From contig QCXZ01000042.1 of assembly GCA_025024175.1 (NCBI GenBank), positions 3,737,501 through 3,801,500 on the forward strand: DNA of 64,000 bases, in the 5' to 3' direction. Source of the DNA: Rhyzopertha dominica. Its lineage: Eukaryota; Arthropoda; Insecta; Coleoptera; Bostrichidae. Of the stretch, positions 1 through 12,170 are shown one piece after another; positions within the stretch are counted from its first letter, which is position 1, and every line of letters begins with the position of its first letter. Both the position numbers and the translations under genes were made by a program. Under the pieces are notes generated by a model. That model saw nothing but the letters and a program-made list of their open reading frames with translations, was not told the DNA's origin and ran no database searches.

Positions 1-154
1 AGTCGCATAGAGTGTATACCATTTGTAATAACTTCTTGGGTTTGGTCGCACAACTTTTTATTTTTCAGTATGGAACTAAATTCCATAATGAAGGAGAGGA
101 TTCTACTCCAATCTTCTGAGAAAAATCCCTTAATTTTAAGCTGCACATTACGAT

Positions 155-394
155 TTAATGTTTGACATTCGGCACAGATGATAACAGTACTCTCCAGGAC
201 TTTCGAGAGCGCAGACAGTATGCTAATAGCATTTCTGATGATGATATGATATCACCGTGGTCCAAGGTGTCCCTCGTTCTCCTCAAACGTTTCGCTGCTC
301 TTCGCTGGCAGCATGCATCTTCAGTGATATTCAGGTTGGCTGGCGTAATCTCATCTGTATTTTCGGTTGCATTATCATTATCATTCTCATTCAT
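155..394 (-). CDS. possible coding exon, unknown product
   Basis: 79-codon frame on the minus strand starting at an ATG (394) and ending at TAA (155). It is acidic and Asn-rich at first (MNENDNDNATENTDE), then basic (QRRAAKRLRRTRD), with no recognised domain. A GC-rich block lies just upstream on the same strand (480-700), which would fit a promoter/5'UTR. It could be the first exon of a gene leaving the window on the left, or chance. The overlapping plus-strand frame (162-767) has a less protein-like composition. Confidence 0.3.
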   Translation of the reverse strand: MNENDNDNATENTDEITPANLNITEDACCQRRAAKRLRRTRDTLDHGDIISSSEMLLAYCLRSRKSWRVLLSSVPNVKH

Positions 395-479
395 GAAACA
401 AACTTTTTTATTTAGTTCTGAATTCCATAATTTTCGAAAACTTCGGCTTCCAGTTTTCAGCCCGAATTGTCGTCATCGC

Positions 480-700
480 AGTACCGCGTTGCGCGTGCTA
501 ACAAAACTAATACACTCTGCCCTCTCTTTCTGTCGCAGCGACCCTCGTTATTTTCCTGTCGGTCGCACCCGGTGCGTCTGTAACCCCCCCGGGCGGAATC
601 GAGGGGCGCAAGTGGCTCCCCCTCGTCCCCACCCAGCGCCATTGCGACCTTTGCCCACCGAAAAAAAAAATCATCTGTCGATCGACGCGTACCGCTCCAC
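480..700. promoter_or_regulatory. GC-rich island
   Basis: Abrupt C/G-rich block in AT-rich DNA, including a run of C followed by cgggcggaatcg and a 9-base A run at its end. No conserved protein reading in either strand. Possible promoter for the minus-strand frame at 155-394, by position only. Confidence 0.25.
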
Positions 701-800
701 CAATCATAACATTTCACCTTCCTATGGGGAATATTTTTTCGTCCGCATAAATCTGCATTCTCATTAAAGCGGGGAGCTTCGCCTAATGAAATTTAAACAG

Positions 801-2200
801 GCTGCGGGGGAGGGTGTTCATAAACAGCGGGTGCGTGTTTATTACGGGGTGGTTTGGGGAATAGTTTCTCTGAAACTGTGTAGTGGGCCTAGAAGGCAGT
901 TTTAGAGAAAGTGGGTTAGTGGGTAAATGGTAATTTTTTGAAAACCTCGGACAAGATTTGGGTGATTCTATTTTTAAAACGTACAGTCTGTGTCAAAATT
1001 AAAGAAACGTCTGCATTTCAAGCGATAATAATGTTGCGAACATTTTTGCTCTCATACGTTTCCTGTAATATAGCGCTGTCCGCAGAACTTTGAAGTGACG
1101 TCATCAATGACGTATTTCTATTAGCATTATAATATATTGTGTAGCATAAGCAGAGAGAATGACAGAACTAATTTAAGTTGGCATCATTGTACGTTGTCGA
1201 ATACTTTCGTTCATTTCTCCACTTTCTGCTTTGCTAATTAGATGATTGCAATCAAAATATCCCACTTCTGATGTAGAAAACTTTTTTCTCGGAAATTGGT
1301 TTCAATGATGGCCTTCCTAAGGTTTAACAGGCGCTGGATTTAGCACATCGAACGTCCCGTATCTATTATACAGGGTGTTCCGTAATGATGGATATTCTAT
1401 GAACCATTTTAGGAGGAGTCTTCTTATAATTTTTTTCATTTAAGCTCTTTCTGCCAACATATACAGAGAAATTCGAAATAGAAAGTTTTCAGAAGTGATA
1501 AAGTTTATTAAAAAAAGAATTAATTATATGACGAAAAAAATGAACAATTTAGAAGTGAACCTTTGTCAAAAGTAGTTTGAGAAAATGTCATAAAGCTCTC
1601 TAAATGTCTAAAAAAAATTATTATTCTTTTCTCTTGAAGTTGAAGACTATTTTGCGATGATTTCCCTTTTTCAGGTCTTGTGTATGTAGGGTAGAAACCA
1701 ACTACAGCAATTTTTATTTTATTTTATTTGCACACTTATTTTTGCCATTATTTATAGTTGTTGAATGTTACTCTATGATTAAACTATGTACGTGTACTTT
1801 TCATCTATTCTTCCAAACACACAAATTAGAAATTTTAAATCAGGGTACTACCTTAAAAGTACCCTAGAGACCGACTAGGTGTATTCTACGAATATGGTTT
1901 TGATTGTTTTGTTTACCTGTGAATCTATTTTAATCCCTTCTTGTGCTGTCTCAAATTTAGAAATAATCATTTTCTTCTTGTATGTCAACCAGTCGAGTTC
2001 TTCTATTTTCCCATATTTTTCGGTTGTTGCCTGTTTTAGTTGTATAATTTCTTAACAAAACAGTTTCTTTTAAGACTATGCATTTGATTTGCGTTACGTA
2101 AAATTTTTAGGAAAACATTACAAATTGAAATATTCTTATAGTACTTATTATTATAAAAACGTGGAGACCGTGGAACGGGGTGGATGTTTCCCACCCACAA
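801..2200. other. non-genic DNA
   Basis: No supported gene. A TGACGTCA palindrome sits at 1096-1103. A transposon-like end, CAGGGTGTTCCGTAATG, starts at about 1374 after a TA, but I found no partner end. Confidence 0.4.
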
Positions 2201-3260
2201 GGAGGTGAAATCAACGCAGAGGTTGTTGAAGAAGTCGAAACGGCGGAAGAAATCTTTGACAATAATGTTGAAAATGATGTAGGTACCTGGAGAGTCAAAT
2301 CTAATTGAACGGAATTATAATCATTTACCACCTAAAGGTAAACAGATAGTTTTGAATGTTTATGAATACGTTAAAATGCATAGGGAGAAAGTGGAACCAT
2401 CGCAAAACCAGTAGAATGACCAAAATTTCACAATCAACTGTGAGAAATATAGCTGTAAATGGAATTCAGGACAGAAAAGTGCGAAATGACGTTGGGTCGT
2501 CGAGGGTTTTCAAAGATGATCACGCTTTAAAACGACGTATGATTTATGAGGCATACAAAAATAATTTTCTCTAATTGCGATATAAAATTAAAACTGAGCT
2601 CAAAATAAGGAGATATTGCGTAATTTTTCAAGAAATAATTAAAAAATTTGGAGATGAAGATAGGTAGGTCAGTCGACACCCATGGCACTGCGAAGAAAGG
2701 TTGGTGCTACAAGAGTAACAAATGCATTTTGAAAGTACCGGCTTCACATGGTAAAAGAATCATTATTCTACATCGGGATCTAAAACCGGAGGGTGTAAGA
2801 TGCATTATTTCTATCTGCTAAAAATATGAAGGACGCAAAGGTAGATTACCATGAAAATATGACGGCTGAAAAAAATTGGTTTGGAAATAAGCTGCTGGCA
2901 GTAATTGTATTAGACAATGCGTTTTATCATTCTGCGCAGATTGAAAAAAAATCCAAATACCTCTTCAAATAAAAGAGAAATATTTTTTTTAAAACATTAT
3001 TTGACACGAACTTAAGGGGCATGTAGGGAGGCAAAATACTGCACCAAAATTCAGTGATAGCACCATACAAACTATCCAAGAAGAAGTTACGAAAATCACA
3101 GAAAATAGTTGGTCTAACTGTGTGCATCATGTGATAAAAGAAGAAAATTTTGACAGGGAACGACTGCTAGCGCGGAGTTAATAATTCAACTTGGCGACGG
3201 TGATGAAACAGACGATGGCAGTGACTTTTTTGGTTGTGTTGTAGAATTTAGGGAAAGTTA
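2200..3260 (+). pseudogene. decayed Tc1-like transposase (YLDETW type)
   Basis: Several frames carry fragments in the right order: GKQIVLNVYEYVKMHREKV (N-terminal helix-turn-helix), SRMTKISQSTVRNI, KRIIILHRDLKPEG, DYHENMTAEKNW, LLAVIVLDNAFYHSAQIEK (second catalytic Asp region) and WSNCVHHVIKEE plus an acidic tail. Many stops and shifts. A fragment of the same family holding the first Asp region is at 21983. Confidence 0.55.
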
Positions 3261-3599
3261 AATAGATCATTAAATTGTATTCGTAAAATATTTCTGGTTC
3301 CACATTATCAATATCACATTGAAGGATCTTAGAATTTTTAGTTTAGTATCGTATGTCTTCAGAGGACGATTTAGTTTCACAAATTTAGGTATATCCACAT
3401 TTATTTTGACATTTACTACAGTCTTCAATTTGGAGTAAGCAGAGCTAGCTTTGGATATTTTTTTTCGTTATATTTGTTGTTTTGTGGTCGTGGCACCAAT
3501 CTGTGAATTTATCGTACTCCTTCAAAGAAACATTCATCGTAGTTGGCAGAACCGTTTTGGCAATCATATTTACAATCAAAACACAAAAACACAGCACGC

Positions 3600-3945
3600 A
3601 AACGAGACGCAGATTATTAAAAATTGCAGTAAAGCCGTTCAATATAATCCCCTTGCATATCCAAAACACATTGCCATCGCTTTGGCAGTAATGTGGTGTC
3701 GTTAAACCGTTTTTTCGCGCAGTGTTTGAATTTTGATCCGCTACAGTGACGCGTTACATTGCATCAAACTACCCCGGTTTGAAAATTTCTTACACATAAA
3801 CTCAGTGAACTACCGCGCTCTAAGTGATGTCCCAATGATAGACTTTTATAATTTAATAGCACTTATTACGTATTTCACCACCTCCAGTGCAGCGCCAGCT
3901 TGATATGTGCAGGAATTATGACATGACCCTCGTAGTCCTCGGTTT
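3600..3945 (-). mobile_element. internally deleted IS630/mariner-type remnant, copy 1
   Basis: The minus strand reads RFNDTTLLPKRWQCVLDMQG, the C-terminal end of a transposase. It shares sequence with 28470-28784 plus 30723-30875. The right edge reads gaccctcgta, i.e. an inverted TACGAGGGTC mariner-type end. Only the ends of the element are left. Confidence 0.5.
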
Positions 3946-4099
3946 ACACAATGATTTTATTTTTTATTACAAATGAGTTATGAAAATGAAAATTGCCATC
4001 AAGAACTACTAGGAGGCACATTAACCCCTTCACAGCTTGTCCATTGGAATAAGTCCTTCGTCCCAAACATTCAAATCTGCAGTCGTAATGACCTTTTGC

Positions 4100-4440
4100 A
4101 TACATCACTGTCTCCGGTACAAAATGCAGTCCCCGCCCCTAGGCAAAAGGAGCAGTTTTCGACCCCCTGCCAGCAAATCCGCTGACCTGCCAGACCGGAG
4201 AGATTTGCAAATCTGCAAATTCATCCCGGGCTTTCTTCGTCGCTATTCTGAGAGCGCAGCAGGCAACGACTGCAAAAGAAGGCAATTTGAGGGAAAGTCT
4301 GGCTCCTCGTGTTCCACGAAACCCCGGCAACGAGGAGTGCGGGGTGGTTCGAGGTTAATTGTGTATGAAAAAGAGCGGAGATTTTTTTTAACGCGGGGTG
4401 CATGGCAGCCGCATGTAAATGCCAGCCGAGGACCATAACA
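4100..4440. promoter_or_regulatory. GC-rich unique island
   Basis: C/G-rich stretch of about 340 bp, open for 133 codons on the plus strand but without any recognisable domain or protein-like composition. Flanks (3950-4100 and 4440-4930) show nothing recognised. Could be a conserved regulatory element. Confidence 0.25.
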
Positions 4441-4929
4441 ATGAATAGATTATTATCGCGCGCGTACTCGAATGCGAGCTGATGAAATGATCATCATGCG
4501 AGTGTGCTGTGTGAATATTAAGGGATATTATAACCCCGCGTAGTTCTGCCATACGAACATAATTCTTTATAGAAAATCTCGAACGAGACATTGAAAAATA
4601 TACGGTTATAGAAGTAAGTGGGATTGCCACTTGTCCTTTTTTACTACATTATAGATAACGATATTCAAATATTGCTCCTACAAGAGCCCTACTCGTATAG
4701 AAGAAAAGATAATACTTTTTTGAAATGCGTCGCAAGGAAAAGTGACGTATTTTTGACCTGCATGTCCCAAATGATAATTCTCTGAATGTCATAATCATCC
4801 CGCAATTTACGACTAGTCACGTGTGTGTCTGCTCTATAGAATCATATCCTAAAAAGTCTATGATTCTTTACTCAGTCACATAATTTTTTTTACCTGCCTG
4901 AGCTCCCTTAACCAAGCAACCACATTTTT

Positions 4930-6870
4930 AAAGACTTCTCGTTACTCATATTTGGAGACTCCTGAGTTTGAAAANTTCATTCTCACAAACAGCTCAATAC
5001 TCTTTAACAAAGACCATAATCTCCCAATATTTGAAACTATAAACCGCTCTAGTAATGTGGATCTCACTATAGGCAGCGAAGGCCTGGCGACAAAAATTGA
5101 ATTTTGGAAAGTAATATATATTTCTACTTCTGACCACAAAGCTAATAATTTTAATGTAACCAGCCAACTTCAAGACAACAACTCTTTAAAAAAGATATCT
5201 ATATATGTACATTCAAGATAGATGCTGCAGTACTCCACATTGATAGGTTGACACAGGAACTAATACAAGATATAAAAAATATATCTATATACATTAAAAT
5301 GCATGTCTATGCTGTGCTGTCTGAACTGCAACCAACTGCAGATAGATGAGTTTCGCTATCATTATAGCTCATCAGGGCACTTCCTTTAGGAAGGAGATCC
5401 CATTATGGCAGCTAGGTGGCTTTGTCATCATGTCAGTATAATGCTGACAGATGACATTGCCATCTAATTGCTGCAGCACTCCACATTGATAGCTTGTAAC
5501 AGGAACGAATGCAGGAATTTCCTGTCTTAATTTCACCAAGAAAACTAGATTGTGCGCTGGAAAAGTTCTATTGCAGATTAAATCAAATAATTAAGATCAG
5601 CCGAATAAAAAAGTAATATAAAAATTGACCTAATTGGTGGAATGAAAAAACTGAAAGATACTGAAAACAATATTTGAAGAATAAATACTGCTTTTCATAA
5701 AAAACAAACACAAAAAATTACAGACCTATCACGCTTTTACCAGACCTTGCAAAATATTCGGCGAAATAATTCGTACCAGATTATATCCAGACATCTTTGG
5801 ACTTTGACTCCATCAAACAATTTGGATTGTGTTAAGTTAAATCTGCCGTGGATGCGTTAAAAACGTTTGTGAATAAAAGTCATGACAAATAAGCTATCGC
5901 AATATTCTTCGACATCAGCGGAGATTTTGATAATGTTTGGCTTCCCTGCAGTCATCAAGTCACTAATGGACAATGATGTCAACTCATATTTAATTAAAAC
6001 AGTAAAAAGCTGTTGAACTGACTGGTACTAGTACGACCGACAAAAAATGTACAAATGCTCTGTCCTTGAGCCGATATTATGGAACTGTACATTAGCCAAA
6101 TTTCTCGATTCTTATTATGGAGAAAATATTGGCATAAGTGCGTACGCTGATGATATATAGCAGTCATTATAAAAACAAAACGTCGGAAAAATTTCAAAGA
6201 AAATATTCTGCACACAGTGTCGGAAGTCTGCAATTTTACCAAATCCCAAAAGCTAATTGTCTCCGACAAGAAAACGAAGCTAATGGTATTGAAATTATCA
6301 AAAAGAATGCACCATAGAGATGTGCATGTTAGAATCAACAAGAAAATCTACATTTGGTTACTTAGGGTTGTACTAACTGGTGCGATCGAATAAAAGTCTG
6401 CAAAAAAGTAAAGTCTTTCTCCATTGGACCTAGAAATTAGTCGTATTAATTGCTGCAAATTATTGGTAAAGAAGGAGAATAGTTGCACCTAACTCAATAC
6501 ATTTATGGAGAAAGACGATTTTATCGCAGTAAAGCATTAAATGATACCTAATAATAATACTTGAACATGATATCTGGCAGGAAAGGTGGGATACGCCTGT
6601 CAAAAGTACAATCACTAACAAGTTTCTTCCGCAGATCCAAGCTAACAGACTCTTGAATATGTCATATAAGGCCTGCCAAGTCATAACAGGACATGGCAAC
6701 TTTATAAGCCATCTCCATAGGATTGGAATGATGACCTGGATGATCACATCCATGTGTCCAAACTGTGAAGACCTGTGAGCGGAACTTCNGAAGTNTTTTG
6801 GCTCTCCTATGATTCAGTTTGAAGCTGTTCCCTATTTACCATGGAACTTATTTAACCATTTGCCACTTCT
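4930..6870 (+). mobile_element. R1-clade non-LTR retrotransposon remnant
   Basis: Ordered fragments of an R1-type ORF2. Endonuclease end (LPIFETINRSSNVDLTIGSE then TSDHKANNF, near 5020-5150). Reverse transcriptase ([32 protein letters not shown] near 5900; ISAYADDI near 6140, the YxDD catalytic box). C-terminal Cys motif (GHGNFISHLHRIG then CPNCED near 6690-6770). Many stops, shifts and internal losses. Two Ns at 6789 and 6795. Inactive. Confidence 0.7.
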
Positions 6871-7215
6871 TCACCTTTTGCTCTGAGGTGATGTAGTTAT
6901 GAAATATCTTTGGTGTTATGTTGTGGGTGGTGCCAATAAGAGCAACAAAAGTATCTCGAAATAGTAGTATGCGTCAGTAATAGTTAACACTGTAAATCTG
7001 TACCTGTACTGTAAGAATGTAAGCACTCACTAATGTGTTCCAACGAACTGAAGTGACTCCCTATTAGGTGGCTTATTATTATTAATAATAAAGTCCCTTT
7101 TCAGTATTTTTTGTCCTTTTTTGACTTAAATGTCCTGACTTTTTAAGCACCAAATTATCTTTTTCTCAAATTAGTATTGTGCCAATTTTGCGGATATATG
7201 TGTATTAGATCTATA
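6871..7215. other. non-genic DNA
   Basis: AT-rich; nothing recognised between the LINE remnant and the IS630-type element. Confidence 0.4.
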
Positions 7216-7217
7216 TA

Positions 7218-8656
7218 CAGGATGTTTCACGAATGATAACCCTGGCGAAATTAAAAATGCAACCCAAAATACATTCTCATAGCCAATGTGATTATTTTAC
7301 ATAATGGTATTATTTTAAAAATAAATTGGGAATCCATGACGGCTATGCGGTATGGTTCCTGTCACTGTATTTATTAAAAGTCAAAATGTATCCAAATGAT
7401 GAAACAACATGTGATTTTGATTTATGATGAATGCAAGAAAAATGCTTCCGCTGCTGCCCGTTTATACACACAACGTTTTCCAAATAGAAGGGCTCCTGCC
7501 GATACAATTTTTAAGAGACTTGAATTAACTTTAAGGACAAACTGGTCACCACTGAAAAAGTCCAGAGCAAGAACAGCAACAGGCCCTGGCAATGAAATTA
7601 GAGCATTGGAAATGATTGACGAAAATCCTCATATTAGTCAAAGGGTAGCCTCAAGAGCAACTGGTATTAGTATGTCTTTAGAACACCGAATAATCAATCA
7701 ATTTCATCCGTATCACTTGCAATTGGTTCAGGCCTTAAAGGAGACAGATTATCCTAAAAGACTGGCTTTTTGTAACTTTTTTCGGGAACACCAAAATTTG
7801 AATGTGAGATTTTATGACAACATTTGCTTCTCAGATGAAGCAAGATTTTCTAATAATGGTGGAGTTAACAAACATAACATGCATTATTATGCGCAAGAAA
7901 ATCCGCGTTGGATTCGAGAAGGACATTTTCAAACTATCTGCTCGACGAATGTCTGGTGCGGAATTTTGGGGAATCAAATTGTTGGGCTCTATTTTTTCGC
8001 GATAGTTTAAACGGCAATACTTATCTAAAAAATTTTAAGAAACATTTTACCGGTACTTCTCCAAAATGTAAATTTACAAGTAAGACAACATCTATGTTTC
8101 CAACAAGATGGGGCACCTGCGCGTTATCATAGAATAGTGCGAAATCATCTTGATTTGGTTTTGCCTAACCGATGGATAGGAAGAGGTTCAATTAATCCTT
8201 GGCCAACGAAAAGCCCGGACCTTACTCCTTTGGATTTTTTTTTTCTGTGGGGAATGGTAAAAGAGCAAGTATACCAAACACCAATTGAAAGTGTAGAACA
8301 TTTAGAAAATAAAATACGTGATGCATGTAGATGCATCACTCTAGAAATGTTAATGCATGTTAAAAGATCGTTTTGGGCACGAATTCAAGCTTGTGAAAAC
8401 AGCGGGGGCGACATTTTGAGCATTTATTACAATAATGTTATTGAATAAACATTTTTCAAAAATTATATTTGTTTTACAATTTCGAATTTACTTAAAGCAC
8501 ATGATTGAAGTTTATGTCAAAATTTACGAATTTACACAGCTCTCTACGTTTTATATTTTTTAAGACGATGAACAATTATCAATGTTACCTCTGCAAATGT
8601 ATTTTGGGTTGCATTTTTAATTTCGTCAGGGTCATTATCATTCGTGAAACATCCTG
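7218..8656 (+). mobile_element. IS630/Tc1-type DNA transposon, nearly full length
   Basis: 1439 bp bounded by TIRs of about 55 bp beginning CAGGATGTTTCACGAATGAT and flanked by TA on each side (7216 and 8657), the target duplication of this superfamily. TIR mismatches are few. It carries a transposase with a DUF4817-type N-terminal helix-turn-helix, described separately. Confidence 0.85.
7396..8448 (+). pseudogene. broken IS630-type transposase
   Basis: Starts MMKQHVILIYDECKKN then RLYTQRFPNRRAPA (DUF4817-type DNA-binding helix). First catalytic Asp in NICFSDEARFSNNG, second in FQQDGAPARYHR, third acidic residue in SPDLTPLDFFFLWG. Broken by a small deletion after ATGISMS (about 7680) and a frameshift near 8000, after which a different frame continues to the stop at 8446. 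The C-terminal frame 8137-8448 is intact. No longer functional. Confidence 0.8.
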
Positions 8657-9020
8657 TATGTTCCAGAATTAGTCAGTCTGAGAGTGCAGCTTGTTTAGAG
8701 AGTCTTTCATTTACTTGAATTTTAAAGACAACTTTGGGTAAATAATATAGAAAGATTTGAATATGTCTTGAAATTCCAAGCTTCGTCTCTATTCCTAAAT
8801 TCCTATAAGCATAGTGCTTCTGTACCAGACTTTCTCCAAATTCCTCATTAATTTTTTGTTGTTGTTTCGTCAGCAATTTAAATTTGTATAGACAGAATAT
8901 ACTGGGTGAAGTGATTTGGACATAGTCACTTTCAACGACACTAATTTGTTCGTTTACAAAATTATCACTGTATATTTCAGCCTACTACAAACCAGATGTA
9001 TGCTAATTTATCGTTCATCC
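8657..9020. other. non-genic DNA
   Basis: Nothing recognised. A minus-strand frame of 67 codons (8673-8876) shows no domain. Confidence 0.35.
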
Positions 9021-9640
9021 TTTCCATGGCGAACTGTACGTCATTGAGGACTTCCTCTCGGCTGCGAAATTCCAAACCACTTCAATTACCACGCGGTCGC
9101 CTCAAAACAGCTGTTTCCTTACATAATTACCCCTTGATGGAGCGGTGTCGCTGGCCCAGGGGAGCGGCCCGATGTAATTCAAGAGGACCGGTGTGGCAAT
9201 TAAAAATTCTCTCCGTCGACACGCGGCGGGCCGTTCGAATTTTGTGGAGCATACCAGCCATCGATTTCGGAGAACGCGAGCCCGGTCGCTGGTCGGAAAT
9301 ATATAACTAGCCACTGAGTTCTAGGAATACGGGAAGCCCGAGGAATGTCCACGGAAAGGATAAAGGAAGGCTCGACGACGTTTACTCAGGATACTTGCAG
9401 AGTTGCAGATCGTATTACGCGGATATTCGCGATTCCAGCTAAGAAACACGCACCCTCAGTCGTTTTTGACAATTATTTTAAGTGAGCGTACAGTCAGTAA
9501 AAGTCATTTTGCAACGAGTAGTTATCTTATTATAGTTCTCCTTATCGCTACAGTGGGTGCTGTAGCAGATTTTAGCTTCAAACGCTTAGAAAGGTGGGCG
9601 ATAGCCACCCACAATGCACCCCATCCGTAAGTTGTTAAAA
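9021..9640. promoter_or_regulatory. GC-rich island with TATA-like site and donor-like site
   Basis: 9030-9420 is GC-rich with several homeodomain-type AATTA sites. A TATATAA lies at about 9299. A plus frame upstream of 9630 ends in a hydrophobic stretch (SYLIIVLLIATVGAVA) just before CATCC|GTAAGTTG, like a signal peptide before a splice donor, but it contains no ATG. I therefore do not call a gene. Could be a promoter, an enhancer or a decayed exon. Confidence 0.25.
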
Positions 9641-10920
9641 TTTGTTAAAAGCGCCATAAATTACACCGCAGAAAGATTACAGCAATTTCCTAAATACTAT
9701 AGAAACACGATCCTGGTCTTTCCTTTAATACAAATTATTTACAGATTTTAATTTAATTTTTTTATTATTTATATAGCGTCAGTACCGCACAGCTCCAAAG
9801 TTGCTTCCCCTACAAATTTGTCGACAGCTTTTGTGAACAGAAATATCACACAAGATCACACCTGTTAGGTATATACCACTGCGAACAAAAAGTTTTACAC
9901 ATCAGAGGCAGGACCAGAGCATTATTATTCGAATTTTATGAAGTAAAAGTTTGAAAATATTTTTTACCTGAAAGTTGATGCATAAATCTTGTTTTAACCG
10001 CACATATACAGTTTGTTGCTAAACTTTTCTCTTCAAATTAAAATTACACCTTTTTTGTTTAAAATAAAATGCTGTATCATTTAGTTTAAGAAATTGTTCG
10101 TCATTGTAAGACAAGCAATTTGAAAAATTTAAGTAAAAACGTATATTTAGGTATTTCTAATTAGAATTTCTCTTGAACGAAAATGAAAATTAACGGTATG
10201 CCTTAATAGTCTTTTAAAGAACACAATGCAGATTACAAAATGTTATTAGCGTATTCGTCTCAAATTAATTATTCAAGAGTTTCATTTTTGCAGTAAAAAA
10301 AATTAACTACGGTATAATACCTTGCCCATTTTGAAAGCAGCCGCTATCGATAATTTGACTCAATTTTCCTTACTTCAACATTTCAACAAATACCTCTTAA
10401 TAGTCATTTCGTTCACGTATGTTTTATTTTTATCTTTCACTTATTACTACACATTATATTTTATCGGACTTTTCAGGTTTTTCAGTTAGAAGTTAATCGC
10501 AGAATATGTTTTAATCGATAATAGACAGTATCTTGGGGAAGATTAGAACAGTAAAAACGGTGATTAGTTATTCGCGATACTTTCAGAATGATTTAGCCCA
10601 ATTTTCACTATCAGTATATTTCAAATCCATTTTAGGAATATACCAACTTATCAGTTTTTGCTAAATGTAATGTGCGGAATGTCCTTGAATAGAAACCGCA
10701 TGTTATTTGTCATTACCTTACTGGAATTAAATTCTGTTCCACATGCGGTACGATCTTATACAGTTAAAAAAACGCTTGTTCGCATATTATACTTCTAAAC
10801 TAGCTAACCTAGGTAAAACACTTACATAAAACTAATGAAAAGTTGATAAGCAAATGCATGTTAGACTACTGAAAATCGATTATCTTAGTTGAATCCATTC
10901 GAATATCCATTTATTGTTGG
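9641..10920. other. AT-rich non-genic DNA
   Basis: No gene or recognised repeat; a 45-codon frame starts at an ATG at 9611 but has no other support. Confidence 0.4.
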
Positions 10921-12170
10921 GATTCTAGGCTTGATTTGATTTTTAAGTCAATTTAAGTCAAGCAATTTGAACCTCAAGTCAAACAGTTAATACGTCAAGT
11001 TACTTGAAAAATCAAACAGGCTTGATACTACTTGATTTATTGATGCCATTTGTCATATATGCTCAAACTTACATGCAGTATTATAACACTAAATTTAAAT
11101 CTTCATTCGCTAACCATGACCTGGGACACATAAGGGTACTAATGGATTTGTCGCTTAATCTATTCCGAGATTTTGTATGGTTAATGTAGCCCTAGAAAAT
11201 TTCCTTTCTACAGGTGCAGACGTGGCAGGTATTGACAAAAAATCTTTTGCCATTAAGGCAAGGTTAGGAAACATGTTTTCGTGGTTTTTCCACCACTCTA
11301 AAATAATTTCAGTAGGATCAGCTCGAGGGCTATTTGTATATTTATCTATTTCGTAACGCCAAGGCAATTCATTGTTTTCATTAATAGCAGATTTCCTAAA
11401 CAAACTGAAAATATCTATATCAAACTCTTCTTTTGCTTGATTCTCATCTGGGTTTGAAGTAGACGGGACAAGAATGCTGAAAATATTTATTTTCAAATAT
11501 AATTTCAAAACGGGAAACTGCCTCTGTTTATAAAGTTTTTCCGTATTGCGTATACGAAAGTGTCTCTATCTTAAGCCGTGGGTATTAAATTAACACAACA
11601 CAATACAACCAATTTGTCTTTTTATAGTGTTTTATAATCTTGTCTCTTGCCGCCTGAATACTATTTATTAATTTTTCATCCATTTCATCGCTTTCGGGCT
11701 TCTTGTCAAGATCATGTCCCCAGATCACTAATTTGTCCAAAAGCATTTTTATAATTACCATCGGAAGTGTGCAATACGTTTCACCCTCAAAAGTAGTAGA
11801 AATGGTTTTGAAACTGTCCAATAACTTTAAAAGTTATCATATTATCTGTATTAGCACAGAATATTTTCAGTGCGCTTTTCATTTTTAGGCTCCACTCAAG
11901 CATTCAAAAGTTGAGTTCTACCGTGTTATGACATTAATTTCTGGTATCATCATTTTTAAATTCATAGTGTAGCAACCGTTCAAAATCTGTGTGTAAGTGT
12001 TCAGAATTTTTTTTAGCTTAGTTGCGATACCATGATTTTTTTGTTACTGGTGATTTAGTTACTTTAATTGTATTTTCATCATCGCTTTCGTCAATCAAAA
12101 TATGCTCATTTTTTTGCTGTTTACTCTCCACTATTTTTATCGGTTTTTTACAAAGAGCATCAAAACTATA
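10920..12170 (-). pseudogene. hAT-family transposase remnant
   Basis: The minus strand reads, from about 12170 downwards, an acidic region, ALKIFCANTDNMITFK, then FEGETYCTLPMVIIKMLLDK, RDKIIKHYKKTNWLYCVVL, and finally the dimerisation domain (ADPTEIILEWWKNHENMFP, ALMAKDFLSIPATSAPVERK). The last is the classic hAT C-terminal block. Several stops and a gap between 11510 and 11585. The 10920-11030 flank has many TCAAGT/TTGACTTGA-like subterminal repeats, as in hAT ends. Inactive. Confidence 0.8.

Noticed and set aside
162..767. 201-codon plus-strand frame at the left edge
   Set aside because: No domain, no conserved motif, composition of GC-rich non-coding DNA; the opposite-strand frame is more protein-like.
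1374..1400. Single CAGGGTGTTCC end as a full transposon
   Set aside because: No partner inverted end or transposase was found; left as a possible solo end. The same holds for 27854 and 35557.
4037..4438. 133-codon plus-strand frame
   Set aside because: Falls in a GC-rich island where stop codons are rare, overlaps frames on the other strand, and shows no recognisable motif.
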